Origin: Marinobacter halodurans
GTDB taxonomy: Bacteria; Pseudomonadota; Gammaproteobacteria; Pseudomonadales; Oleiphilaceae
NCBI RefSeq assembly: GCF_004327985.1
Contig: NZ_SJDL01000008.1
Span: forward strand, 1 to 64,000
Reading direction: 5' to 3'
Length of the DNA: 64,000 nucleotides
Shown: piece after piece, positions 9,791-18,312 of the stretch
How positions within the stretch are numbered: the stretch's first letter is position 1
Layout of the letters: each line of letters opens with the position of its first letter
Program-made: the position numbers and the translations under genes
Notes under the pieces: generated by a model
Told to the model about the DNA's origin: nothing
What the model saw: only the letters and a program-made list of their open reading frames with translations
Databases searched by the model: none

Positions 9791-10594
9791 ATGGCAGATC
9801 AGCCAACACGCCAGACCGTACAACGAAGTAGTGCCAATAAGAGGCGTGCAGCCGAAACGCAAGGGAGAGGGAAACAGCGGTCTAGCGCTTCATCTTCCGC
9901 TCGCTCGGGGCCGTCTAAGCGGGCTGCAGCCCCCAAGGACGTTAAGGCATCGCATGGTGCTGAAATGGCTGCGGCGTTGGTTGTCATGGGACACAACACC
10001 TCCCGCCTTAAAACTCGACTGATTGTTGGGTTGTTTCTTGTGGCCGCTGTATCACTGACATGGAATTCCGTTCAGAACTGGACGCGGCCTGAACCGAAGT
10101 TGCTTGGTATGACGACCGATGGCCGTATCCAGGAACTCCCCCTTCTCGACAAACCGCTGGCCAATCGACAGGTCTTAATCGATTGGGTGAGACGGCACAT
10201 CCCAACGATGTATGACTTCAATTACGCCAATTACCATGGTGAGTTGAACAAGCTCCTGAAATTTATGAAGCCCGTCACTCTCGACAGCTTCAGGGAAATG
10301 CTCGACAAGAGTGGCATCTTGGATCGAGTGACCAGTGACTTCCTCATCCTGCAGGGTCGGATCGTTGATGAACCGTTGGTTCAAAATGACTTTGTGGTGA
10401 AGGGCACCCGAGTATGGGTGGTCGAAATCCCCATGAAACTGATTTACGACGCCGGCGAGAAAGAGCGTGGTCGGCGAGAGCGCATCAATCAGGACATTAT
10501 TTTCAAAGCCTATATCGCCCGTGCCAACCCATTGGAGTACCCAGGCGGACTCATTCTGGCCAAGTTTGGTGTCAGCCCCAGGAAGAGGAAGTAA
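9791..10594 (+). CDS. traM: TraM/DotI (IcmL) inner-membrane component of type IVB secretion
   Basis: A 267-residue protein with a basic, serine-rich cytoplasmic tail, one membrane segment near residues 72-92 and a periplasmic domain. That domain carries the DotI/IcmL pattern: PKLLGMTTDGRIQELPLLDKP, then VLIDWVRRHIPTMYDFNYANY. DotI/TraM sits in the inner membrane and is part of the type IVB conjugation machine. AAGGA lies upstream of the ATG at a fitting distance. It is the first gene of a tight block (traM-N-O, then P-Q-R-T) in the same order as in plasmid R64, which strongly supports the assignment. The next gene starts four bases after its stop. Confidence 0.9.
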   Translation: MADQPTRQTVQRSSANKRRAAETQGRGKQRSSASSSARSGPSKRAAAPKDVKASHGAEMAAALVVMGHNTSRLKTRLIVGLFLVAAVSLTWNSVQNWTRPEPKLLGMTTDGRIQELPLLDKPLANRQVLIDWVRRHIPTMYDFNYANYHGELNKLLKFMKPVTLDSFREMLDKSGILDRVTSDFLILQGRIVDEPLVQNDFVVKGTRVWVVEIPMKLIYDAGEKERGRRERINQDIIFKAYIARANPLEYPGGLILAKFGVSPRKRK

Positions 10595-10598
10595 AGAG

Positions 10599-11588
10599 AT
10601 GACGTCAATCAGAACGATGGCTCTGTTCACCCTCTGTTTAAGCTTGGCGGCGCCGAGTGCAACGTATGCGGCCGGTGATGGCGCAAATCAACCTGGTGGC
10701 ATTCCAAAGGCAGTAGCTAACAACCAGAGCCAGGGTGATGAGCAAAGTGATCTGGCCGAGCTTCCGGAGGACCTGAAGCCTGCATTTTGGCTTAAACCCC
10801 ATGAGGTGGTCCAAACCAGAGAGCGCCAGCTTCAGGAACAGAATGCGACGTATAGGCCCCTTCGTGATGTAAAAGCCATTCAGGATATTTCGAGGATCCG
10901 GCCCTCATCATCGAGAATCCCTGTGATTAATGTGGTTCCTGATTACCCCTCGTCGGTTGTTTTCACCGATATGACCGGTAAGTCATGGCCTATTCGCTAT
11001 CTGGCCCAGACGGCTAGTGTGGCAACCGTCAAGAAGGTTGAGGGGTCAGATAACGCTCTCGTCTTCTATGCGAAAAACCATGCCGGCGAGAAAAGCGTGA
11101 GTGTGTACCTCAAAAATCTTTCAATGCCGATCACCCTTCGCGTGAAAGCGACCGAAGACAAGTACCACGCGTTGAAAAGAATCCAGATCCTGGAGCGGGG
11201 GCCGAATAGTCAGGCCCTACAACTTGCTTCGAATACTGGGGGAAGACCGCGTTTTCAGGCTCAGGCAGAGCAGGGCCGCAGCCCCCAGGAGCAAGAGGGG
11301 CCGTCACTCGATGCCATCCTGAACAAATTGGCTTACCGGGTCACACCAGATGGCTTCAAAAAGATTCAGGTCAGTGACCCAGAGACTGAAGCATGGATCG
11401 ATGAGGGTGATGCGTCCAAGTTGTATCTGCTGACCGCACGCACAATTTCCTCCCCGGCACCAATCAGTGGAGCCGACTCCGTGGTTCCTGTGGGTGACGG
11501 TATGCGGATCTATGTGTTGCCTCGAATAAATCCCGTGATGGCGTTAAACGAATCCGGTCAACGCCTTTACCTCACGCTCAAGGAGTAA
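10599..11588 (+). CDS. traN: TraN/DotH (IcmK) outer-membrane core component
   Basis: A 329-residue protein with a signal peptide (MTSIRTMALFTLCLSLAAPSATYAA). Residues 100-190 carry the DotH/IcmK pattern: INVVPDYPSSVVFTDMTGKSWPI, then VYLKNLSMPITLRV. In Dot/Icm systems DotH builds the outer-membrane ring together with DotG and a lipoprotein. The start at 10599 follows the traM stop after four bases with AAGAG upstream, and is preferred to a longer in-frame reading that would overlap traM by 128 bases. A Q/R-rich insertion sits around residues 205-235. Confidence 0.88.
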   Translation: MTSIRTMALFTLCLSLAAPSATYAAGDGANQPGGIPKAVANNQSQGDEQSDLAELPEDLKPAFWLKPHEVVQTRERQLQEQNATYRPLRDVKAIQDISRIRPSSSRIPVINVVPDYPSSVVFTDMTGKSWPIRYLAQTASVATVKKVEGSDNALVFYAKNHAGEKSVSVYLKNLSMPITLRVKATEDKYHALKRIQILERGPNSQALQLASNTGGRPRFQAQAEQGRSPQEQEGPSLDAILNKLAYRVTPDGFKKIQVSDPETEAWIDEGDASKLYLLTARTISSPAPISGADSVVPVGDGMRIYVLPRINPVMALNESGQRLYLTLKE

Positions 11589-11593
11589 TGTTG

Positions 11594-12988
11594 ATGGCTT
11601 CCAGCTCAAATCAGACCAACGATAGCGGTGCTGAAAGCGGCTCCGAGAAGAAACAGTCAGCCATCAAGTTCCTGATGTCTCGCCAGGGGCGGCCGACATT
11701 GCTCATAGTTGCGATCGCCATTTTGATGGCTTGCTTCATTTTATGGTGGTTCAGTGGCGTCTTGTTTGGACCCAGCGAGTCTGCGCAAGAGAAATCGACG
11801 AATGCAGTTGCTACTCGAGGCGGCGGTACCGTAGAAGCCCGGCACGATGACAGCGTAAAGGGCGATATGACATCACCAGACCTTACGGATGAGGCGAAAG
11901 AGGCAGCGAAACTCTATAACCAGGAGGCCGCCAGCAACGATAATGTGCATCCGGCACCAACCTTTGATGATGTTGAAATCATTAAGGTGCCCCAAAAGGA
12001 CGATAAAAAGGAATCCGAACCGTCCGGCTTGAAATCTGAGTCGAGCGCGGAAGATGCCTACACCTACACGCCGCCGAATAGTGGATCGAGCAAAGAGAAA
12101 GAGAAGCCTCAAAAGCTGGCTGAATACCGGATGACTCGAGAAGAAATCCGCGACCGAAAGCGGCAACGATTAGAGGCCGTGAGCCAGATCAAAAAGGTTT
12201 ACCAAAGCCCACCGGAGATAGCGAGTGTTTCCTTTGTAGAGCCTGGCCAAGAAACTACTGGAAGAGTGCGCCGGCAAGCTGGTCAGCAGCGAAATGCTAG
12301 TAGTCAGAGTTACCAGCAAGTTCCAGGCAACACCCCACAAAACGATGTCGGGGAAGGTCAATGTCCCTCCGAGCCATTGGTTCGGGGTGGCGAGATTGTG
12401 TATGCCGTCAATGACATCGCATTAAATACTGACCACAAGGGCCCCGTTCGAATCACCTTCCTGCAAGGGAATCTCAATGGGTGGATTGGGATGGGCTCAT
12501 TCAAGCTGAACGAGCTGGGCGCGAAGATGAACGTCACCGTTGAGCGATTGATCTCCCCGGCCGGCGAAAGCTATGACAGCAAGGGCTACGTCCTTGATCC
12601 AGAAACAACGCTGTGGGCGGTTTCCAGTGACGTGGATTACCACATCATCTATCGGTATGGCGGGTTTGGCCTGGCATCGATTCTCGGCGGCTTCAAGGAT
12701 TTGGCGGAAGCCCGAGAGACGCAATCTCAGACATCAACAGTCAACGGATCTACGACCGAGTATCGCGAACCTGATGCCAAACAAGTTACTTGGCAGCTGC
12801 TCGGCGATTTTGGGGAGGTCTGGCAAAAAGTCTTTGCAGACAATATCGACAGGCCGATCACAGTCACGGTCGATCCGAAAGAGCGCTTTGGCGTTTTGTT
12901 CAAGGATACGGTTTGCGGCCCGCGTGTAAAAAACACCGGTATTAAAGCACTTCGCAACGCAGGTAAGAGCGATCCCGTCCGCGGATGA
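11594..12988 (+). CDS. traO: TraO/DotG (IcmE) VirB10-like core protein
   Basis: A 464-residue protein with one membrane segment at about residues 33-57, a long charged and proline-containing linker, and a C-terminal domain from about residue 260. That domain has the DotG/VirB10 pattern: GGEIVYAVNDIALNTDHKGP, then GWIGMGSFKLNE, then GYVLDPETTLWAVSSDVD. DotG spans both membranes and forms the central channel of type IVB systems. The ATG at 11594 is preferred to one at 11588 because AGGAG (11581-11585) is then 8 bases away instead of 2. It overlaps or touches the end of traN, so translation is probably coupled. Confidence 0.88.
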   Translation: MASSSNQTNDSGAESGSEKKQSAIKFLMSRQGRPTLLIVAIAILMACFILWWFSGVLFGPSESAQEKSTNAVATRGGGTVEARHDDSVKGDMTSPDLTDEAKEAAKLYNQEAASNDNVHPAPTFDDVEIIKVPQKDDKKESEPSGLKSESSAEDAYTYTPPNSGSSKEKEKPQKLAEYRMTREEIRDRKRQRLEAVSQIKKVYQSPPEIASVSFVEPGQETTGRVRRQAGQQRNASSQSYQQVPGNTPQNDVGEGQCPSEPLVRGGEIVYAVNDIALNTDHKGPVRITFLQGNLNGWIGMGSFKLNELGAKMNVTVERLISPAGESYDSKGYVLDPETTLWAVSSDVDYHIIYRYGGFGLASILGGFKDLAEARETQSQTSTVNGSTTEYREPDAKQVTWQLLGDFGEVWQKVFADNIDRPITVTVDPKERFGVLFKDTVCGPRVKNTGIKALRNAGKSDPVRG

Positions 12989-13079
12989 GGGCGTGGCGAG
13001 GAATAAGCGATGAACCGCGATTTATAGAATCAGCGATCCGATACAATACGGTAAAAATGCTTAGGTGGATGCGAAAGCT

Positions 13080-14477
13080 ATGAGCGATGACGATTTGAGA
13101 AGGGGCGCCCCGGAGAATGACTTTGAATTCGAGGACGATGGCGAATTCAGCATTCCTGAGACGCCTGATGAAGATCTCTTAGGCGGGGAAGACGAAGACC
13201 TGCTGGCGGGCGAGCTTGGGAATGAAGATCTCGCGGGCCTCGATTTTGAGGAAGAGCCAGAGCGGGATCAATTCCAGGACGAGGATGAACCCGGCCCGGG
13301 CAACCGTGCTGAAGCCGAACCCGAAGAGGAAGAAAGAGCCGGAGCAGGCTGGATGGTATGGACTGCGGCCGGTGTTGTGATGCTGGCTCTCTTCTCTGGT
13401 CTCATGTGGTTCGCGTTCGGGATACTTGGGGGCGGCAGCAACTCTGAACCTCAACGAGCGCCTATCGCTGCAGCTGCCGAGACGAATTCCTCGGACTCCA
13501 CGCAAGTTGCCAAGGCTGAGCAACCAAAAGTAAAGCCGCTGCCGCCAGTTGAGACTGAGCAGCAGAACGCACGTGCCGGCAAAGCTCAATCCGAACCTTC
13601 TGCCAAGATGAATGCTCCCGCGCAGCAGTCAGAACAGAATGCGTCCTCTTGGAATGACCAGGATTCACTGCCAACGCCTGGACAACCTGAGCCACAAGTA
13701 CAGATGACCCGTGTTCAGGAGCGAAATTATGGCCGTGAAGTAGCTCAGAACCAGATGTTCCCACCAATCGATGGCGGCGCTCTGAAAGGTTTGGAATCCG
13801 CTTTGAACAAAAATGGTGACCAGATTCAAAGCCTGAGCAAATCGCTGAGCCGATCGATCGACGCTTCTGGCGACAAGATCAACCGCCGATTGAGTGAGGT
13901 TACCGCCCGCCTTTCTGACATTGCGGAAAAGCTCGACGCTTTGAACACCAACGGCTCGAGTGATCAGCACGCCGCCAAAGACTCCAAGAAAGAAGAGCTC
14001 ACGGCTGCACAGGAAAAAGCTCAGCGGGAACGAGTACGTTTGGCGCAAATTCGGCTTAAAGCTTTCGGCTATCAACCCGGCTCTATCGATGGAGTATTTG
14101 GGGCGCATACGTCCGCGGCCGCCAAACGTTTCCAACGGCAGAATAACCTGGATGTGACTGGTGAGCTGGACGGTCCAACAGTGACGGCGTTGATGGGATC
14201 GAACGTTCCGACGTACCGGCCAACCCATCAAAAGACAGTTATTGCGAGACCGCAGAAAACAGAGACGGTATCCGACAGCCAAAACTCAAGTGTCGACGTT
14301 GATGAGTGGTATGTGCGCGGGGTGACCCCCGAGCGGGCGATCATTTACCAGCGTGACGGCAGTAGCTACCTGGTCACCTCGGGCACCGAAGTGCCGGGAA
14401 AAGGCCAGGTCGCAACACTCAACCCGGGCCAGCACAGCATCACCTTGGTTGGTGGTGAAGTAATCCGGAGACAGTAA
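13080..14477 (+). CDS. traP: TraP/DotF-like protein with a peptidoglycan-binding domain
   Basis: A 465-residue protein with a very acidic cytoplasmic N-terminus (about residues 1-85), a membrane segment near 90-115, a long Q/P/S-rich region with a predicted coiled coil near 230-290, and a PG_binding_1 domain near 320-375 (LKAFGYQPGSIDGVFGAHT...AAKRFQRQNNL). The last 60 residues resemble the end of IcmG/DotF and TraP (VRGVTPERAIIYQRDGSSYLV...VPGKGQ). Its place between traO and traQ matches R64 traP. The ATG at 13080 is chosen over a GTG at 13065. The peptidoglycan-binding domain is not something I expect in TraP or DotF and suggests cell-wall anchoring of the complex. Confidence 0.75.
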   Translation: MSDDDLRRGAPENDFEFEDDGEFSIPETPDEDLLGGEDEDLLAGELGNEDLAGLDFEEEPERDQFQDEDEPGPGNRAEAEPEEEERAGAGWMVWTAAGVVMLALFSGLMWFAFGILGGGSNSEPQRAPIAAAAETNSSDSTQVAKAEQPKVKPLPPVETEQQNARAGKAQSEPSAKMNAPAQQSEQNASSWNDQDSLPTPGQPEPQVQMTRVQERNYGREVAQNQMFPPIDGGALKGLESALNKNGDQIQSLSKSLSRSIDASGDKINRRLSEVTARLSDIAEKLDALNTNGSSDQHAAKDSKKEELTAAQEKAQRERVRLAQIRLKAFGYQPGSIDGVFGAHTSAAAKRFQRQNNLDVTGELDGPTVTALMGSNVPTYRPTHQKTVIARPQKTETVSDSQNSSVDVDEWYVRGVTPERAIIYQRDGSSYLVTSGTEVPGKGQVATLNPGQHSITLVGGEVIRRQ

Positions 14478-14479
14478 CG

Positions 14480-15091
14480 ATGAATGCAGAGTCTGTCGTC
14501 GACATGCTCCAAGAGTCGATGAAATCGGCTATTGGATACGCCCTTAATCTGGGTGGGGACATCTCAACAATTGAGAATGTCCTTCTCACCGTGTTTGTGC
14601 CTGGCATCGGAATTTTGATCTCGGCTTGGGCCGTCTTCGACTTAATCAATGCGCGCAACCCACGCTCCGGGAAAACGATATCCACAGGCTCCATAGCCAT
14701 TCGGGCCATAGTTGGCCCTGCCACCATACAGCTGGTAGCTCTCATGCGTGCGGTGAGCGTGAGTTTTTTTGGAGAGCGGGGTTCGGTTGTCAGGAATGAT
14801 ATGGCAGCCAGCTATGTGCAATCAGCCCAGCAAGCACATGATCTAACGGCAGCAGGGCTGACGATCGGTCTTGCGTTTTTTGTGCTTGTTGGATGGATTG
14901 CCGGGCTTAGGGCGATGATCGCCTTCGCCCGCATCGGGACTCCCGGACAGGATGGATACAACCTGTTCAAAGCAGGCATGACCCGACTCATTTTTGGCAC
15001 GTTTCTGTCGTGTTTCCAACTGGTGATGGATGACGTCTACGCCAGCGCTAGTGGTGACTCTGGACAGTTCTCAAGCGGACTGAACATCTAA
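14480..15091 (+). CDS. traQ: TraQ/DotE-like (IcmC) multi-pass membrane protein
   Basis: A 203-residue protein with about four hydrophobic segments (near residues 35-55, 75-95, 128-150 and 165-185) and no signal peptide. The segment GYNLFKAGMTRLIFGTFLS resembles the repeat seen in IcmC/DotE and IcmD/DotP proteins. It starts two bases after traP and is followed by traR, as in R64. Small membrane proteins of this family evolve fast, so the call rests as much on gene order as on sequence. Confidence 0.7.
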   Translation: MNAESVVDMLQESMKSAIGYALNLGGDISTIENVLLTVFVPGIGILISAWAVFDLINARNPRSGKTISTGSIAIRAIVGPATIQLVALMRAVSVSFFGERGSVVRNDMAASYVQSAQQAHDLTAAGLTIGLAFFVLVGWIAGLRAMIAFARIGTPGQDGYNLFKAGMTRLIFGTFLSCFQLVMDDVYASASGDSGQFSSGLNI

Positions 15092-15109
15092 AGCAAAACT
15101 GAGGTAAAT

Positions 15110-15508
15110 ATGAAGCAAACTGAAATCAAAACCCGCTCCACTTTCCGACCTGTCCGTGCCGGCCTGAAACTGGTTGCTCTTGCTCTGGCAATGGCCCCGG
15201 TTACAGCGTTCGCTGAAGGCAAAGGCATTTCATCCTGGTTCACCAACTTTGGTGGAGAATTTTCGACCATCGTAGGCGTTATTGTCGTCATTATTGGTGG
15301 CCTCGGCATCTGCTTTACCGGGTTCGGCATCATTAGTGCCCTTGTGGCCAAGAAAAACCGGGAACCGATGGGGTACCAGCCCTGGTTTATCTTCGGCGGG
15401 ATCCTGGCGATTCTGTTGGTTCCGTTCATTGCTGCAATGGGAACTTCCGTGAGCGGTCAAAGCCAATCCGAAAGCGATGTCACGACCTATCTGAACGAGA
15501 GCCAGTAA
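15110..15508 (+). CDS. traR: TraR/DotP-like (IcmD) small membrane protein
   Basis: A 132-residue protein with an N-terminal signal segment ending near AFAEG, then two hydrophobic segments (IVGVIVVIIGGLGICFTGFG and WFIFGGILAILLVPFIAAMG). Length and topology fit IcmD/DotP and R64 TraR. GAGG lies seven bases before the ATG. It stands between the traQ-like and traT-like genes, with two bases to the latter. The exact role of this component in type IVB machines is not known. Confidence 0.7.
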   Translation: MKQTEIKTRSTFRPVRAGLKLVALALAMAPVTAFAEGKGISSWFTNFGGEFSTIVGVIVVIIGGLGICFTGFGIISALVAKKNREPMGYQPWFIFGGILAILLVPFIAAMGTSVSGQSQSESDVTTYLNESQ

Positions 15509-15510
15509 CC

Positions 15511-16215
15511 ATGCAAGTGCCCCGGCTGTTTGCACCTAAAGCTGATCTCCGTCTAACGGCTGAGAATCTGGGTCTGAGAAAGCATCAGGCCCTTGTAAAG
15601 AGGGTGATGGAGAGTAACGGGGCGGTTTGTTCCTTCTCAGGCATCGAGGCCCCTGTTAGTGACTCGTTACCTGATGGGGGGATGCACTTGGAAGTGGTTG
15701 ACTCCCGTAAGCAGGTTGGTGATCAAAATAACATTCGTCTCGTAGACCCCCTTTATTACTGGTCGCGTCATGTTGAGGCCGCAATTGAACAGGGTAAGGG
15801 GGTCTTAATCTTCGCGCCGTGGTTTACCCAAAGTGAAATCATCACCATGGTGCGTGTCGCGATGGTTGCGAAATATTTTGCTCGCGAAATTGGGGATCAG
15901 GGACATGAGAAAATAGGTGATACGGTCCTGAAGCACCTACAGCCATTGGCCAATGATGAAATCATGGTTAATGCCCTGGGGATGGCGCCAGGCGTAGATC
16001 AATGGCAACCCTTGGAATGGTTGAACGCAATCCGCAACCTTACTGCACCGGAAAGGAAGCGATATAACCAGATGCTGGGCAAGAACGTGCGCTTCCTACC
16101 CGATGAAAGAATGCTTGAGCCCTGGATCGCCGCCTTGGCTCAGAGTCAGTACCAGTCCCTGGAGAGCGGCCCACGTGGATGGCTTGATGTGGCCAGCCGA
16201 TCGCGCGGCACGTGA
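15511..16215 (+). CDS. traT: TraT/DotN-like (IcmJ) protein lacking the usual zinc cysteines
   Basis: A 234-residue soluble protein. It follows the IcmJ/DotN/TraT layout: an N-terminal helix, an HNH-like core (VCSFSGIEAP, then MHLEVVD, then NNIRLVDPLYYW), then GKGVLIFAPWFTQSEI. IcmJ/DotN normally has CxxC pairs at the first and third positions. Here only one cysteine remains in the core, so metal binding is probably lost. In Legionella, DotN belongs to the cytoplasmic coupling complex that recruits substrates. The gene directly follows traR and overlaps the next gene by four bases (GTGA). Confidence 0.68.
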   Translation: MQVPRLFAPKADLRLTAENLGLRKHQALVKRVMESNGAVCSFSGIEAPVSDSLPDGGMHLEVVDSRKQVGDQNNIRLVDPLYYWSRHVEAAIEQGKGVLIFAPWFTQSEIITMVRVAMVAKYFAREIGDQGHEKIGDTVLKHLQPLANDEIMVNALGMAPGVDQWQPLEWLNAIRNLTAPERKRYNQMLGKNVRFLPDERMLEPWIAALAQSQYQSLESGPRGWLDVASRSRGT

Positions 16216-17363
16216 CCGAATTTATCACAATGGCGATGCCCACACTGATTGATCCCCGGGTCACACCTGCCTCGGTTTGCACACTATCGACGTTAGAGCT
16301 TCAAGCGGTTGTTAGCGACCACAACCTGAAAAGCCAGGCCCCGTATCTTTCTATTGATGGCAAGGCGCCTATTTCATCGAAGGCCCACCGGTGGCTGGGG
16401 CCGACATATACCCAAATTTGCAGCTTGCTAGAGTCCTCTGGTGAGCCCGACACACAGACCGCCAGACAGCTGGCCGCAATTACCCAGCGAATTTTGAATT
16501 TCCTCAAGTTGGATCACACCGCTTGCGAGAAGCAGAACGTTGCCGAGGCATTGACTGGGAATGATGGATCACCAAACCGTCGTGTCTTTGGCCGGTATTG
16601 CGCTGCCCAGGATCTCATCACTATTCAGCTTGCAAGGCCGAAGCGGTTCCATGAGTGGCTTACCCTCCCTGTTGGTACTGGCAACCCCGCCGCTATTGAT
16701 GCTGGGCAGATGCCAAAGAGTGGTCAGTTCAGTTGGGTGGAGTCGCTGGGTGTGCCCGCATTGATTCATGGAGCTTGTCCACGGCCCATGACGGGAACTC
16801 CAAACAAGATTCTTTCCGTTGAAAAGCCTTGTTGGCGGACATTTCAGCAATGGACTGACATAGCCGAAATGGCCGGGGCTCCTCCTGCGATAGATCTGGT
16901 TCAGGTTTATTCCAGCCTGAAGACAGCAGCCTCCATTTGCTGTCAGTCCCAATACGCCGAAATCAGCCCCAGCTGGGCACTGGCTCTTGAGGCGGCGTTT
17001 ACGGCTCAGACACAGTGTCAGAAGACGCGGGATTGGCTTGCCGGGACGCACGACGTTTTGATTGCAAGAATTGCGGCATTGGCCGATGAACTCCAAGTTG
17101 GTCGTCCGATTGGAATGGATACAGGCCGTCTCTACTTGGAAGCCAAAAAAGACCTTTCACAATCCGATCTCCGTAAGCTCGCCGCCGCTGTCTCGGGAAT
17201 TGGCGCTTACGTCATTTGCGGTGGCACTATATACGCCCACGATGGTGATACGCGTAACGCACTAACCCCTGTAGCGGCAAAGATAATTCGAGAAACGCAA
17301 AAAGAACAAATGGAAAGTGCCGATAAATTCATGGTTAATTCGCATTCATTGATTGCAATATAA
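16212..17363 (+). CDS. Hypothetical protein of the transfer block, 383 aa
   Basis: I do not recognise this soluble protein. It starts with GTG overlapping the traT stop (GTGA), so it is translationally coupled to traT and very likely belongs to the transfer operon. In R64 this position would hold traU, the large DotO/IcmB ATPase, but this protein has no Walker motif and is far too short. It has no signal peptide or membrane segment. Cysteines are scattered, including a CC pair in SICCQSQY. It ends the transfer block. Confidence 0.7.
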   Translation: MTEFITMAMPTLIDPRVTPASVCTLSTLELQAVVSDHNLKSQAPYLSIDGKAPISSKAHRWLGPTYTQICSLLESSGEPDTQTARQLAAITQRILNFLKLDHTACEKQNVAEALTGNDGSPNRRVFGRYCAAQDLITIQLARPKRFHEWLTLPVGTGNPAAIDAGQMPKSGQFSWVESLGVPALIHGACPRPMTGTPNKILSVEKPCWRTFQQWTDIAEMAGAPPAIDLVQVYSSLKTAASICCQSQYAEISPSWALALEAAFTAQTQCQKTRDWLAGTHDVLIARIAALADELQVGRPIGMDTGRLYLEAKKDLSQSDLRKLAAAVSGIGAYVICGGTIYAHDGDTRNALTPVAAKIIRETQKEQMESADKFMVNSHSLIAI

Positions 17364-17377
17364 CGCGTAAAGCGTTA
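17361..17377. promoter_or_regulatory. Inverted repeat upstream of the lipoprotein-protease pair
   Basis: TAACGC-GTAAA-GCGTTA is a perfect 6-bp inverted repeat overlapping the stop codon of the preceding gene. It is 42 bases before the lipoprotein start and just ahead of a possible -10 (TAGATAAT). It could be an operator or a weak hairpin. No T-run follows. Confidence 0.3.
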
Positions 17378-17418
17378 GCATAGATAATGAAAGACACACA
17401 ACGCAGGGAGTCGCAGTA

Positions 17419-18312
17419 ATGACAACCAACCGGAAAACGCCACTGGCGCTGATCCTCATTCAAACCCTCGCTTTGACCGCTTGCGGCGGTGGAGGCGGTG
17501 GATCAGACAGTGGCGGAGGCAGCAAAGCCGCGGCATTGCCGCCTCATCAAATCGATGAAGGTGAAACAGAAACATTCGGCACGGCATCGGCCAGTTCCGC
17601 CAGCTCAGTAAAAAGCAGCTCCAGCTTGATTCACGCCTCTCTGTCAGGTCAGGGCGTGAGAGTCACCGCTGAACAGGTTGATCGCCCGTCAAGCGCTGTG
17701 CTGACCTTCAGCAATAGCGACGGCAAGGCCGTGGGCCGCATGAATATTGCGATCAACAACACATCGGCAGCATCCCTCGAATCAGAAGCTGCCGCTTTTC
17801 TCAACGGCAGAGCACAACTGCTGAATCTGGTTGAAGCGCGCGCGTACTATGACCTGGAAACCGCCCAGTCATACATGGACGGCAACATCAACGGCACCAC
17901 TTTCCAGAGCCTTCAAGACAATTGGAAAGTCGAGCAGCAAGGTAGTTACCAAGCGCTTGAGTCTGCCCTTGATTCACTGGATCAGGTGAGAACCGACTAC
18001 GAGAAGGGCAGGGTCAGCGATGATGACCTGCTTGCGAGTGTGAGTGCGGCTGAAGGCGCTTTGAACACGCACAACGTCTACGCGGATCTGCGGTTCAGTG
18101 CCGCCAGCGGTGTGGACGCCTCGATTGCATTCCCAAATTCAGGGACGCTCGAATATTACGAACCGTCAGGCAGCTTCTCCCGATTTGTCGGTAACCGCTC
18201 GCTGGGCCAGGAAACCAGTGGTGGCTGGCAGTTTGATTCCGGACAGGAAAAGTACGAATTTCTGGCCTCATTCCGGGCCAAAGCGGACAGCTATGCAGGA
18301 GCAGCACAATGA
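17419..18312 (+). CDS. Predicted lipoprotein coupled to a subtilisin-like protease
   Basis: A 297-residue protein with a lipoprotein signal ending in the lipobox LTAC (Cys22), followed by a glycine/serine-rich spacer typical of surface or periplasmic lipoproteins. The rest is unfamiliar, with mixed helical content. GGGAG lies upstream of the ATG. Its last four bases overlap the start of the S8 protease gene (ATGA), so the two are made together. It may anchor, fold or inhibit the protease; this is inference from gene overlap only. It does not resemble known transfer lipoproteins such as DotC or DotD. Confidence 0.72.
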   Translation: MTTNRKTPLALILIQTLALTACGGGGGGSDSGGGSKAAALPPHQIDEGETETFGTASASSASSVKSSSSLIHASLSGQGVRVTAEQVDRPSSAVLTFSNSDGKAVGRMNIAINNTSAASLESEAAAFLNGRAQLLNLVEARAYYDLETAQSYMDGNINGTTFQSLQDNWKVEQQGSYQALESALDSLDQVRTDYEKGRVSDDDLLASVSAAEGALNTHNVYADLRFSAASGVDASIAFPNSGTLEYYEPSGSFSRFVGNRSLGQETSGGWQFDSGQEKYEFLASFRAKADSYAGAAQ

